A stretch of 64,000 bases of DNA from Phialophora verrucosa (lineage: Eukaryota > Ascomycota > Eurotiomycetes > Chaetothyriales > Herpotrichiellaceae), in contig MSED01000015.1 in the NCBI GenBank assembly GCA_002099365.1, forward strand, positions 620,001 to 684,000, read 5' to 3'. Positions 41,366-52,540 of this stretch are shown here, in pieces; position 1 is the stretch's first letter; each line of letters begins with the position of its first letter. The translations under genes were made by a program, and so were the position numbers. The notes under the pieces are model-generated. The model did no database searches. It was given only the letters and a program-made list of their open reading frames with translations, and had not been told where the DNA came from.

Positions 41366-44065
41366 TCATACATCTTGCTTCTTGACAGCTTCGAGCACTG
41401 TGGTGAAGCGGGCAGTAAACCCTGTTGACGAGCCTTCTCCATCGTCGAGGGCCGCTTCGACTGTTTGCAGATGCTGTAGGAATGTGTCCGCAGCGTCGAA
41501 CAGCTGTGATAGTCCCTCCCCTTTGATATGTTTAGCTATCCTTGTGTAGGCGGTGTGGTTGAGGCACAGTGTGCACAGCAATGCGGATATGTAACCAAAA
41601 GCGACAAGTATCTGCGTTTGGTCCATGGTCATGGCCTGTCGATGTTAGCAATCCGCCAGGGAAATTTGGATCGCGATGCCTACCTCAGTTGCTTGATCGA
41701 CATGGCTGTTGAATATGTCGATAAGTCTATGGACAAGGCTCTTTCCATTTGGGTCCTGAGCCAGCATCACCTCTCTGGCGGCATCCGCACATTCGGCAAG
41801 ATTGAGGAGGCAACCAACAGCAAGAATTACGGATTCAAGTCTGGAGCTGTCGAACTCTTTCTCAAGAGCTGCGAGCCGTGCGAGGGTCAAGAAATGTTCG
41901 TCAACCACGTGAAAAACAGCGCCAATAAGGTTGCCCTTGCTGAAAGCATCGCAGACTTCTGCATCATTGTTACTCAGACTGACGATCAGTCGAAGACACG
42001 AGTGCTCCACCTCTGGATGAGAGCTACGAGCATCTCTCATGGTGCCGGCCATGGCCTGACCCAGTTCGTGAAGCTGAAGAGTCGGAAGGCGAGAGCCCGC
42101 CAATTCGTGGTTTGCGCAAGCAATCTCCAGAAAGGAAAGCAGGAGTCGGACGGTCTCAATTTGCCTGGGTGTTGCGCCTGCAGCGGTTTCCCCTCGCGGC
42201 TTTGTGAACAAGGAGAGCACCTCACCCATCAGTTTTCGCGGCAGTCGAGGCAGCGGCTCTTTGAGGGTAATGAGTTTGCGCTGAGCAGATTCGATAGCAC
42301 CAATGAGGATTCTGTCCACATTCAAGGAGGGCTGTCCCAGAATCTTTGCCTGTCTCTTTTCAAAGCCAGCGATGTCATTGGCCAACAGCTTGGAGAGGTT
42401 CTGGCTTCGGTCTTTCGCAAGCCTAGACACTGAACGTGTCTCCGAGAGGAAGCGTGGAGGTAGCCTGTAAAGAGCATCCAATACCAATAACAAAACTCTC
42501 GGTGATGAGCTCTCGGTCGAAATCACAGACTGGAAAATTAATGCCGCAAATAAGGCACTGACTTCGTCCAGGCTGTCGTTGACACAGTCTATCAAGCGTT
42601 GAAAGTTGCCGGAGTCTTGGAAATGGCGCAGGAACGTGTGTTCGTGCAGTTTATCCGCAAGCTGTAATAGCCCTGTGACCCGTAGCGACTTCGTTGTCGA
42701 CTCGATGTCTTCGAGAATGGTTTGAAGTTCTAGGTCAAATTTCCTGACTGCTCCGCCGCGACGCAACTCGTGAATACTTTTGATCCGACCGACGGTGTCA
42801 GCTTCGTCGCTATCTTCTAGGTCCATCTCCATCTGCGTCATCCCGCCCGTGAAGGACAATGTCTGCGAATAATTCTGCTGGGAGGATATCTGACTAGTAG
42901 ATGCCGAAAGGTCGCTGTCCAGGCTATCGACCATATCACTCAGATATGACCTTTGCTTCGCATAGGTGGCCCTTGGACGTCCCGAAGGAGCCACTGCTTG
43001 ACTGGACGTTTGGTTCCCAAGCGCCGGAGGAGTTGGAATTTGGGACGGTGCAGTGTCAGCAGCAGGCTGATTGAGTCGGCGTAATCCTTCCCTCTGGAGT
43101 GTCGGTGCCGGCTTCGACAAATTCCCGGTACTCTGTGCCCGAGGAGCGTCTAACCGATCAATCAGTCTTGCGCGAGATATGGGGCCTGTCGGAATGGGAG
43201 CGTCTGTCATCTTTTCATCCTCCGACGAAAAATGCGATCTCTGTGATCCAGAGCCAGGGGTCAGTCGCAAGGAAGTCAGGTGAAGATCACTAGGAGTGGG
43301 TGAGGCGAGGCCTCCGTTTGAACCACCTCTCTTTCTCTTCGGAGTGCTTCGTCCAGATACGCCCGAGTGATTGGAGGTATCCGACAGGTCTGCGGAGGAG
43401 CCGCTGCTGGTTCGAAGGTCTCTGGAAAAGAATGTTTTCGATACAACAACACCACTTGAGGACGGTGGTTTGCTCCCTGGTGCTCGTCTTGCTGCGCTCT
43501 TTGTGTAAGTCTTTATAGGTCTTCTGGATGGAGGTAGTGGTTTGTCTGGCTGCGAACTGCTAGCCACCCCTTTAGCATTTGCCGATTTGCGTTGCAGCAT
43601 TCTCGTTTTGCCATTCTTCCCCGAGTCCTGTGAACCTTTAGCCTTCTGTGTGGTGACATTCGAATCACTCGTCGCTCTTGCAACCCCATCAAACTGGCGT
43701 GAATTGACGGTAGCCATCTTCCTCTTCTTCGAAAGGCGCTCTGATTTGAGCTTGTCTGAGTCGTCCTCCGAGGACTGAATGTCAAACATTGCGCAGGGAT
43801 CAGTTGGGGGCCTGGCCGCAATGGCGTCTTCCTCTTTCTCGTCTGTTCCATGTACCGTGGTGGCTCTTGTCTGGGTTCCATCGCTGTACTGAGATATGTT
43901 GGCGGCATGACTGCGTGCAGGTGGCTCAGGTGCATGGTGCTCAGTTGATTTTGTTGGTTCGAACGCTGGTTCCGTACCGACGTCGAAAAGGTCATGAACT
44001 CGAACCTTCCGCGCGCCCTTCCCATATGTGTTCACTTTCCGTCGTGCCGCTGGGAATTCCATCAT
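41366..44065 (-). CDS. Wapl/Rad61-type cohesin release factor
   Basis: An 883-residue nuclear protein. Exons 44065-41684 and 41635-41366; the 49-nt intron (GTAGGC, GCTAAC, CGACAG) is phase 0. The N-terminal half (about 1-430) is disordered, Ser/Pro/Lys-rich, with basic patches (SKKRKMATVNSR, STPKRKRGGSNGG). The C-terminal half is an all-helical WAPL domain beginning near RIKSIHELRRGGAVRKFDLE and including LQLADKLHEHTFLRHFQDSG, SLDEVSALFAALIFQSVI and VILAVGCLLNLAECADAARE. The last exon carries the conserved MDQTQILVAFGYISALLCTL and SQLFDAADTFLQHLQTVEAA. Wapl opens cohesin at the Smc3-kleisin gate together with Pds5. The family call rests on the C-terminal domain. Confidence 0.87.
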
Positions 44066-44794
44066 GGTTGCTACAGGGTGGTTTGGAGATGCTGTCGAAT
44101 CGTTCTAGACTTGTTGCTTGTTGGGCGGTGGAATGGTTGCTTGTCTGTTATGTGCTTCTCGAGCAACGCGCAGAAGTAAGGAGGAGACTTTCATTTTATC
44201 ACATAGCTGTGAAAGTCGGCCTCGTTGAGCGAGCAGGGTGACAATGAGGTCAAGCCCAAGCGAACTGAATGAAAGTGAGCTGTCGTTGAAAGATGCGACT
44301 GCGTGTCGAGTCTGCGCCTCCAAAGTTTGGAGTCTGGCCCTGGTGTTCTATTGATCTTGACATGCGGGGTGATGTCAGGCATAAACAAACCAGTGGCACT
44401 CAAAGCACATGCCTCTCGGGCCTTTTAGTTAAGCTCCCGGGCGTCCTTACCTTATCGATCTTAACCAAGATTTGATTTGGGCACCTTCCCCAGAACATGC
44501 GCACACCACCACCGCAGCTCAGCTTTCACCAGTCTTCGACAAATGCAGTACCGTGATCGCACCGTTCGACCAAGAGAGCTGGTCTTCTAAAACACCCTCC
44601 ATGGCGCTGCTGGCCTTGTGACACTGTCCCACCTCTCTACATACCGCCAAAACCAAGACTACTACGGCCCTTTATCGTCTTCGAGACGCCTGCGAGACCT
44701 GAGGGGCGACCTGCGGGAAACCCATTCAAGGTCACGCGAGCTTTTACAAGCGGACTTCCCACATTAAGCTGTGTCTGAGAGCTGTATTCAGGAA
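44066..44794. other. Divergent promoter region, Wapl / FUR1
   Basis: 729 bases between two divergent starts, no gene visible. Confidence 0.5.
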
Positions 44795-45647
44795 ATGGCT
44801 TCGATCCCTCGTACCAACGGCGTTCAATCGCCTGCATTGGGCGTTGGGCCTTCTTATCGCCCGGAAGAAGAGAAACCCACAGCCACTGTCTCAAAAAGTG
44901 TGCAGCAGGAAAATGTCCACGTTCTCCCCCAGACCCCTCAGCTCATTGCCCTCCTGACGTAGGTATAAGGCAGGGACACTTTTCAAGATGAGGTTCACTA
45001 ACATGCCTACTCAAGCATGATCCGAGACAAAGACACGCAACGAGCCGACTTCATCTTCTACTCCAATCGCATCATTCGTCTCTTGGTTGAAGAAGGTCTC
45101 AATCACCTACCAGTGGTCGCCCACACAGTCACTTCGCCTGTTGGCAAGGACTATGTGGGTGTCAAGTTCGAGGGCAAGATCTGCGGCGTCTCGATTATGC
45201 GAGCGGGCGAGTCGATGGAGCAAGGGCTAAGAGAATGCTGTCGTTCCGTGCGGATAGGCAAGATCCTCATCCAGCGCAACGAGGAGACAAGCAAGCCAAA
45301 GCTCTTCTACGATAAGCTGCCTCCTGATATCCACAACCGATGGGTGCTGCTGTTGGACCCTATGCTGGCAACTGGCGGGAGTGCCATCATGGCGGTCGAG
45401 GTGCTGAAGAGCAAGGGTGTCCCTGAAGAACGTATCCTCTTCCTGAACTTGATTGCCAGCCCTGAAGGCATTGAGAACTTCGCCAAGAAGGTTCCCAAGG
45501 TGAGGGTTATCACCGCTTTCGTGGATCAAGGTCTCAACGAGCAGAAGTGAGTAGATATTGTCCCATGACCAAGAGCCTACACTTACTTTGTGCAGCTATA
45601 TTGTGCCCGGTTTAGGCGATTTTGGCGACCGTTATTTCACATTGTGA
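44795..45647 (+). CDS. FUR1: Uracil phosphoribosyltransferase
   Basis: A 248-residue pyrimidine salvage enzyme that makes UMP from uracil and PRPP; in fungi it also activates 5-fluorouracil. Exons: 44795-44958, 45016-45546 and 45596-45647, phases 2 and 2. After about 30 extra N-terminal residues the sequence is colinear with yeast Fur1: NVHVLPQTPQLIALLTMIRD, FYSNRIIRLLVEEGLNHLPV, GVSIMRAGESMEQGLRE, the PRPP loop LLDPMLATGGSA and the uracil-binding end NYIVPGLGDFGDRYFTL, the last made by splicing AA|C. The gene is convergent with the phosphoglycerate dehydrogenase gene. Confidence 0.96.
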
Positions 45648-46368
45648 TCACCTGATTTGAATGTCCCTTAGTGGCATCAAAGGACGACTTGAAATCCTCT
45701 TTGGTGTAAGCAACGAATTGATTTCCTGGGAAGGAGACGACGAGGTTTGGTTACTTCCTTGATATAGCATTGAATTCCCTAAGGCGGTCAGCCGTAGCTG
45801 AAAGCGACACATCGAGGACCCTCGGGGCCTGAGGGGCTAATAGGTCTTCATGAGATATCGGGCTCATTTCTCTTTGCGGAGAATATCAATCGCTGGAGCG
45901 CTCCGTATCATCGAAGTGGACGGGGCTCAATCACGACATGGTGGAGAAAGCCGACTTGCACTTTGCAGAACATGGCGAGAAGAGAAAACCCCTTGAGTGA
46001 GCAACCACAGGTCTACCCAGTCGTTATGTAAATCTAGTTCCAAAGCTTTTGCCTCGTCCCTGGCCTGTCACTGTTAAACCTTGAGATTACCTGAATCCGC
46101 CGACCGCCCCCTTATGCTCCGTATCCATGTCTTGCTCCGGCGAATGCAGCTGTTGAAAGCTGGGTCGTGTCATCGTCATGATAGGTCTAGCCACAAACAC
46201 ACCCACAATGCTCTTCTCCCTTGGTTGTCCGAGGTTTGATTTTCTTTTTCTGGAATCGAAGTCCAGTGAGCCATTAAGCAAACCCTTGTCTTTCCCCTTC
46301 CGATTTCTTCGGTTCAGCAACCATCAACACCGTGACCCGCACCGGAGCCCATCTAACCTGTGACCACT
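45648..46368. other. Convergent intergenic, FUR1 / SER3
   Basis: 721 bases between convergent stops, no gene visible. Confidence 0.5.
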
Positions 46369-48045
46369 CTAATACAGAATCCTCGTCAAAATCCGCTCCT
46401 TCACCCTCTCCAACTCGCCGTACAACTCGGCAATCTCCTCCTCCCTGACGCTACTGATATCAGCCATCAGATACGCCACTTCGCCCCTACTGTCCGTCAT
46501 CTGCTTGTCGACGTTGTGGTCCCCGAGAATTTGATTCACCCGCTTCAACACTCCCGGCACGTTCTGGTGGATGAAGATGACGCGCGCGTGGTTCGGCTCG
46601 TCCATGGTCAACGAGCGCAGCGCCACTTCCGGCATGTTGACCGCGCCCGTGGTGACGCCCTCGTTGACGTAGCGGACGAGCGATTCCGCGACCTCGACCC
46701 CGATAGCGGATTGTGCCTCTTCCGTCGAACCGCCGATGTGGGGCGTCAGGATCAGGTTCTTGAGCGAGCGTAGGTCCTCGGCCCACGGGTTCAAGTCGTT
46801 GTTGAAATAGTCGCCGTTGCCGGCCGGTTCGGCCGGGTAGACGTCCAGGGCTGCGCCGGCGATGTGGCCTGCGCGCATGGCGTCGATGAGGGCGGGGATA
46901 TCGACGACGCTGCCTCTCGACGCGTTGATTAGGTAGGATCCGGATTTCATCGTCTCGAGCTCGTGCGCCCCGATCATGTTCATCGTCTCGGGCAGTTCGG
47001 GAACGTGGCACGTCACGAAATCGGCTTTTTGGAGGAGTATGTCCAGCGTGGGCACTTGGCGCGCCGTGCCCATCGCCATGAGGTTGACAACGTCGTAGTA
47101 GATCACATCCATGCCCATTGCTTCAGCAAGGACGGACAGCTGTGATCCGATGTGTCCGTACCCGATTATGCCGAGGGTCTTGCCGCGAATCTCCCAGCAC
47201 TTGTTGGACACTTTGTTCCACGTGCCCGCGTGCAACTCGCTGCTTCTGTCCCCGAGTTGTCGTGCGAGCGCGATGACTTCACATATCACCAGTTCAGCGA
47301 CAGAACGAGAGTTTGAAAAAGGCGAATTGAAAACGCAGATTCCATGTGAAGCGGCGTATTTCAAGTCCACTTGGTTGGTGCCAATGCAGAAGCAGCCGAT
47401 CACGATCAGGTTCTTTGCGTGGCTGAGAACGCGGGAGGTGAGTTTTGTCTTCGAACGGATTCCTATGACATGTACGTCTCTAAGTGCCGGCAATGGTGGT
47501 TAGAATCATCTCTCCCTCGGAACGGATACGCGCAGCAAGGGCATTGGGATGGGACTTGAGATCAGAAGGAAGGCAACGGAAAGATCCACACAGCTTGCGC
47601 TTTCAGAACAGGTCTGTGAATTTACATCCGAATATCTCATCATTTCGGTCGGTAACGGGCAGAAAGGAGAAGCTTCTTGGAACGCAACATACTTTATCTT
47701 CTCGATCAATTGATCCTCCGGCAGAGAACTTTTCATGAATTCCACTTGATAGCCTTGGCCCTTGAGAATATCCCTCCCGGTCTGGTTGACATTTTCCAGC
47801 AACAAAATCTTGATATCTTGTTCTCGGAACGGTTTCAGATGCTTCGGTTGCGGTCCGGTTGTCACTCTTTTTAAACTCGGCGAGGTGCCGTAGCTCTGGC
47901 TGTCTGCAACCCCGAACGAAACCTTCCGGTGGTGGTCGGGAGAGGTGGACATGGAGAGACTGCGCGAGACTTCTCGACGCTGCTGATCGCCGTTAGCGCC
48001 ATTGTTGGGTATGCGAATGCTTTCTGTGGGGTTCGAGGCAGGCAT
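46369..48045 (-). CDS. SER33: D-3-phosphoglycerate dehydrogenase
   Basis: A 487-residue enzyme that oxidises 3-phosphoglycerate with NAD+, the first step of serine synthesis. Exons 48045-47693 and 47479-46369; the 213-nt intron (GTATGT to CACTTAG, phase 2) contains in-frame stops. The N-terminal extension of about 75 residues is Ser-rich. The substrate domain includes KPFREQDIKILLLENVNQTG and DVHVIGIRSKTKLT. The NAD motif is GIIGYGHIGSQLSVLAEAMG, followed by LINASRGSVVDIPALIDAM and the catalytic HIGGST. The C-terminal ACT domain (VIFIHQNVPGVLKRVNQIL) is where serine inhibits the yeast Ser3/Ser33 type. The two yeast paralogues cannot be told apart here, so the symbol is generic. A TGACTC half-site lies about 75 bases upstream. 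Confidence 0.94.
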
Positions 48046-48119
48046 GATGCACACTAGGAACAGTGGTGGTCGCTTGAGGAGAGGTGCAGCAGAGTACGGA
48101 GGAACGTGGAATGGAACAA

Positions 48120-48125
48120 TGACTC
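48120..48125 (+). promoter_or_regulatory. Gcn4/Cpc1-like half-site upstream of SER3-type gene
   Basis: TGACTC (context CAATGACTCCTCG) lies 75 bases before the dehydrogenase ATG at 48045, which is on the minus strand. A second bZIP-like sequence, TGACGTC, lies at 48176-48182. Both fit cross-pathway amino-acid control but are short enough to occur by chance. Confidence 0.3.
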
Positions 48126-48310
48126 CTCGCAAGACTGCGGGACAAAATTTGGGCAAAAAGCCTTGAAGTCAAAAATGACGTCTTTAATCCAGCCTTGTCC
48201 GCGATTCAGCGCATTCTATTGGTCCGTCTCCGCTACGCCTGGTACGCACCAGGCTGATCAGCCTTCAACATCAGTTCCAACGGGACTGGGAGTCGCAGGC
48301 ACGTCGCTCC

Positions 48311-50215
48311 TCAGACCTCCATCTCGTGGTCTCCGTGCATTTGCTCCTCCTGCTGCTGCTTGAGCTCTTTCATCTTCTCGATTTCTGCTTTTGGCACCTC
48401 GTTTCTGTTCATCCAGCTCAATATCCGCCATATGCCGACTAGAAGCTCCTTTCGTTGCTCGACCTGGAAGAGATCAAACCACGGGCTTCGACTCACAAAG
48501 AGCATATGATCTGGTCGCGAGCCTGATCTTTCAGGTGTGCCTTCTCGGTTCGCACTGCCAACTTTCCCCGTTTCCAGCCATTCGAGGTAGTTGTCGTGGA
48601 CGCTCATCCTCAGGATGCAGGCGTGGTGATTGGCGCCCGAGATCATGTAAACATCGTCCCAGCCAACGTCTCCTTCACCTTCGCCGACCTTGCCGACTGT
48701 CCGATAGATGATCTTTTCATCCCAGCAAGGTCCATTCGGTCGGATTTTCAGCCATTCCTGATACCACTTCCGCCGTAAGGGAGGAACGTAGACCAACCTC
48801 CTTCCATCTTTGTACTCAGTCCTATCTTTCGAGGTACTGGCCTCCGTGCCGCTTTTCTTCTTCTTTTTGGGTCGCTCGCTGCCGGGGGTTGGCGGGTCCG
48901 AAATCAGATCCTCGGGTTTGAGATTGTTCAGGTCAGCCGCGGCCGCTGCTTCTGCTTTCCTTCGGTCCTCTTCTTCCTTCTCTCGCTTTTCCAGCTGTAG
49001 CCGTCTTTCTTCGACACTCCAGCTAGGATCATCGTCTTCGAAGACTTCACAGGCAAGCTGACCCCATTTCATCTCGCCTCCACCCCAACGGCTTTTGATA
49101 GCCCACCACTGATCCTCTCTTGGCTCTTTGGACAAGGTCTGCCCTTCTCGCGCTCTTTGTTTCGCAAGCATCAACATACCACCTATTTCGCGAAAGAGAT
49201 CGAATTTCTCCCCCACAAAGTCGCTGGTTGGACTCAAAAGCCCTTCTCTCGATTTGAACCGCACTTCGTTTCTGCAATGCACCGCCATAAGCGGCCCTTC
49301 CACCATCCGTGATCTTGCGAGTTTCGGATCGGCTGGCAACTTTGCGACGCAGAAATTGTACGACGCGGCGGGAACATTAATGTTCTGTATTCGCAACTTC
49401 TCCCGTGGACTGACGTCGTAATCCCGGCAGTTGAATTTGTGGACGGCCATTTTGAGGAGGTTTCGCAGTGCTCCGACCCGCGTACCTGCAGTCATTTGCT
49501 CGCCGTTGCCTAATCGATTTCCTTTGTACACCTGCTTCATTTTCGGCCGGGCAGGGAGTGCCGTAGTTTCTGTGGTAACTTGACCCCCAGAAGGGTTGGC
49601 GTAGGCCGTCTGTTCGTCGCTTTGTTGGAACTTCTGCTCAGTGCGAGAGATCCCTGTCATTCCGACTTCACTTTGCCTCACAACGTCACTGGACTTGTCA
49701 ACAGCATTTTCAACATCTTTGCCTGGATCTTCTGCTTGGTTCGACTCGACCTCGTAGTAGTTGTCCTTGCTGTCGTCCCAATAGCGACTCATATCTTCCA
49801 GGCTGGCAAAGAAGTTCCTTGAGTAAGCTAGCCGAGGTTTCTTTCGGCCCTCCAGTGGCGGCAAGCGAAGGATCTCCCGGTACGCGTCTTCATTGTCTAC
49901 TTCGAGTTCCGCGAGCATAGCTGTGAGATCGGTATCATACAAAAGCGGGCGAGCTTCGAACCCCTGGTTGGGGATCAGATCTGCGAGGCGCACATCTTGG
50001 TCGAGCTGGAGGTTGAGGTGTGCAAGATCAGAGTCCTGAATGTCTGCAAGCCGACGGATAGACGCAAGACTCCGGCAAACGGCCTTGATGTGTTTCTCGC
50101 TCAACGGGGATTCACACCGTGGTGGGACGTAGTTCGGAAACTCTAACGGGATTGACTTGGGGGGCGGATTTCGTTCTCTATCAACTAGGTTCTCCCCTCC
50201 AGGAGCTATTGCCAT
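48311..50215 (-). CDS. Conserved-looking protein of unknown function, 634 residues
   Basis: I do not recognise this family. The single long frame uses codons like its neighbours, starts at MAIAPGGENLVDRERNPPPK and has no signal peptide or membrane segment. Residues about 30-145 form a helical region with a VPPRCESPLSEKHIKAVCRS start; 155-235 are acidic and disordered. A globular central part follows (VHKFNCRDYDVSPREKLRIQ, FVGEKFDLFREIGGMLMLAK, EDQWWAIKSRWGGGEMKWGQ), then a highly charged Lys/Glu coiled coil (about 410-435) and a KKKKK patch near 465. The C-terminal domain contains RRKWYQEWLKIRPNGPCWDE, WDDVYMISGANHHACILRMS and PWFDLFQVEQRKELLVGIWR, and the protein ends in a Gln/Glu tail. The Trp- and His-rich C-terminal block looks like a folded domain. 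Role unknown. Confidence 0.75.
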   Translation of the reverse strand: MAIAPGGENLVDRERNPPPKSIPLEFPNYVPPRCESPLSEKHIKAVCRSLASIRRLADIQDSDLAHLNLQLDQDVRLADLIPNQGFEARPLLYDTDLTAMLAELEVDNEDAYREILRLPPLEGRKKPRLAYSRNFFASLEDMSRYWDDSKDNYYEVESNQAEDPGKDVENAVDKSSDVVRQSEVGMTGISRTEQKFQQSDEQTAYANPSGGQVTTETTALPARPKMKQVYKGNRLGNGEQMTAGTRVGALRNLLKMAVHKFNCRDYDVSPREKLRIQNINVPAASYNFCVAKLPADPKLARSRMVEGPLMAVHCRNEVRFKSREGLLSPTSDFVGEKFDLFREIGGMLMLAKQRAREGQTLSKEPREDQWWAIKSRWGGGEMKWGQLACEVFEDDDPSWSVEERRLQLEKREKEEEDRRKAEAAAAADLNNLKPEDLISDPPTPGSERPKKKKKSGTEASTSKDRTEYKDGRRLVYVPPLRRKWYQEWLKIRPNGPCWDEKIIYRTVGKVGEGEGDVGWDDVYMISGANHHACILRMSVHDNYLEWLETGKVGSANREGTPERSGSRPDHMLFVSRSPWFDLFQVEQRKELLVGIWRILSWMNRNEVPKAEIEKMKELKQQQEEQMHGDHEMEV

Positions 50216-51679
50216 AGATTAGATATTGCCTAGTTGACGAACGTTCAGAGACACGGGATGGGAGATGGTTTGGGCTGGAGTGAGGTGTCGGTCTGTCCGT
50301 CATGTAAACCCACGGTGCAGTCTGTAGATGGCGTTGCTTGTTGGCGGCCCACGTAGACCATGGTCGGGATCAAGAGCGTTCCAAGCAATATACGCGGATC
50401 TGGGTTTGTTGTGCGGTTGCCCCAGCACAGATAGATGACTTCGTCTCCCGTCTGTAAATGGGAGCTCAAGGCGCGCGGTCCAGGCTTCTGTACCACAGGC
50501 AGGAGCGATAGGGACTTGATGCAGAAGAAGATAGACGGTAAATCAAAATGTACTTACCTACAGCTCCCCAACTACCACCGAACATCCTTGGTACTGGGGT
50601 CTCTTAAAGCTTTCGGCATGGGCTGCAGCAGTAACACCGGGCGTGTTCGTGTGCCCCAGCCTCGTCGGCCTCTAGAGGGACTGCAGGATGTTCCTCGATC
50701 TGAATCGACTCCAGAATGAAGTCAGCCCATTCACGGGATGAGGAATGACCGGTTTCTCACCCAACAGTCCGATGATTGATATGCCAAGTGGGGCGCGTGA
50801 CCAAGATTGCTACCAGAGGTAAGGGTGGAGGGGTGTATAGAGTTGGAACACAGCAACTCTTCATTCGTCTTTAAGATCTGAAGAGCAGGGTAAAGTGGAA
50901 TCGATTCCCTGCTATGTAAGTCAAGGCTGATGTAAAGTTCTGCGTTGGATCAATCGACAAGGCTTAGCATCGTCCGAAGAGAGCGCAACCGTTTGTGGGT
51001 GCTTTGTGTGTCTGGAAAATGACTTGTCACACCTGGGGTTGCAGCGGCTACGTGCTCAAACTTCCCACCGCCGTGACGGAAGCCTGTGAGTTGTTGCGTC
51101 CGTGGCAGGGTATCATGCATGGGGGTTGCAGGTGCTCTAACGCTGGTGTGATGCAAGCACCTGCGTCCAGGCAGCCAAAGGGCAAGCAAGCAAATAGGCG
51201 ATGATGACGGCTAGCCGGAAGAGGTTGAGGAGGTTGTGCTGCCGGAGCGCCGATGTCCAAGCAGCAGCATTCATTCCGCGTTTATTGCCTTCGAGGATAG
51301 CAGTATCACTGGCTCCGTGAGTGGTAAAGTTCAAAAGCTCTACCATATTTAACTTTGACAACTCAACTACGAGGGGACAAGGGAAGACTGGCAGCTTGTA
51401 TTGTTGCGGTGTCTGGGTGAGAGAAAACACCTTTTAATGCATTTGTTCCTGGCTCGATCGTGGCGCCCATTCAAAGTCACGATCCTCTCGGTGGTGGTCT
51501 ATGCTGGCTGAAGAGGGTATTAGCTCTTTTGAAATGGTCGAGGTCGTCCACCCAGCTATGCATGTCCTGGCACCAACGGGTTCATCATTGGGGTCCTCCA
51601 TAGACATTCCCAGCTGACTATGGTTGTCCACATCATAACAATCACCTCATGGCACCAACTTCCCTGACTGTGCAACCAT
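50216..51679. other. Intergenic, 1.46 kb
   Basis: Lies between the start of the unknown gene and the eL19 stop (both minus). Short open frames on both strands show no domain. A 9-bp inverted repeat, GCAGGTGCT / AGCACCTGC, with a 19-base loop sits at 51128-51164. No gene is supported. Confidence 0.5.
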
Positions 51680-52540
51680 CTACTCAGCCTTGGTCTCTTC
51701 CTCGGCCTCACCAGCCAAAGCGTTTCTCTTGGACTGGATACGCTCCTGTCTCCTCTCGCGAGCAGCCTTGGTCTTCGCACGTTTGGCATCCATTTCTTCC
51801 TTGAGGATTCTCTCACGTTGCTTCTCGGCCTTGGCCTTGTGGATCTGTCATGGGTGGTGAGTATTCAGACGATGGGAGGAATGCGAGTTGGGTTTCATAC
51901 ATGCTCGACCAGGGCACGCTTGTGCTTGAATGTGTTACCCTTGCTCAATTGGTACAGCTCGTGGTAGAGGTGCTTGTCAATCTTGCCAGCAGCACGATAC
52001 TTGACCAAAAGACGTCGGAGAACACGAAGGCGTCTCATCCAGAGTACTTGGCTATATAAAACAATATGCGTCAGTAAAGTGCTCCTCCACGAATGGCCGT
52101 GCATCGCAGCCGCGATTTATTCGTACCTAGGCATTCTCGCATCCTTTGTACCCTTTCTCTTACCGAAGCCTCGATGTCTACCGATTCTTCGTGCGGCATT
52201 CAGCTCTCGGGCACGGGCCCGCGAGTGCATGGCAACTGGCTTGCGGATGATGAGGCCATCGCTAACCAATTTTCGGATTGTCTGCCGGGAGTTTGCGTTG
52301 GAGATTTCGTTGACTTCGTTAGGGTCGAGCCAGATCTTGCGCTTGCCGCAACCGACAACGGACGCCGCAAGGCGCTTCTGAGTTCGAAGATTCACCCTGG
52401 AGAAGAGGCGTATCAGCTTCAGATTCTTCTCGCACTTGACGATGACTTCATGACTCTCCTCCGCAGCCTCAACGTAGGTGCTCGGCTAGAAGATGAGAAA
52501 CATTGAGCATCGACGCTCAATGACCGACTGTGACTTACAT
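51680..52540 (-). CDS. RPL19: 60S ribosomal protein eL19, start codon split by an intron
   Basis: A 195-residue cytosolic ribosomal protein. Minus-strand exons: 52540-52539 (only A and T of the start codon, plus leader), 52396-52127, 52051-51901 and 51844-51680. The first donor is AT|GTAAGT and the acceptor CTCCAG|G, so the start codon forms only on splicing, giving [20 protein letters not shown]. This agrees with the universal eL19 start and there is no other in-frame ATG upstream in exon 2. The protein then reads [60 protein letters not shown] and [20 protein letters not shown], with the usual basic coiled tail. The 142-nt first intron holds a perfect hairpin near its 5' end. Confidence 0.95.
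52501..52522 (-). promoter_or_regulatory. Perfect 8-bp hairpin in eL19 intron 1
   Basis: CATTGAGC and GCTCAATG are exact inverted copies separated by six bases, starting 16 bases inside the intron from the 5' splice site. In the pre-mRNA this would place a stem close to the donor. A regulatory role is inference; yeast RPL30 and RPS14B are precedents for ribosomal proteins that bind structured introns. Confidence 0.5.

Noticed and set aside
46487..47011. 174-codon frame overlapping the phosphoglycerate dehydrogenase gene
   Set aside because: It is Arg/Gly-rich and lies in another phase of the conserved coding exon, a by-product of GC-rich third positions.
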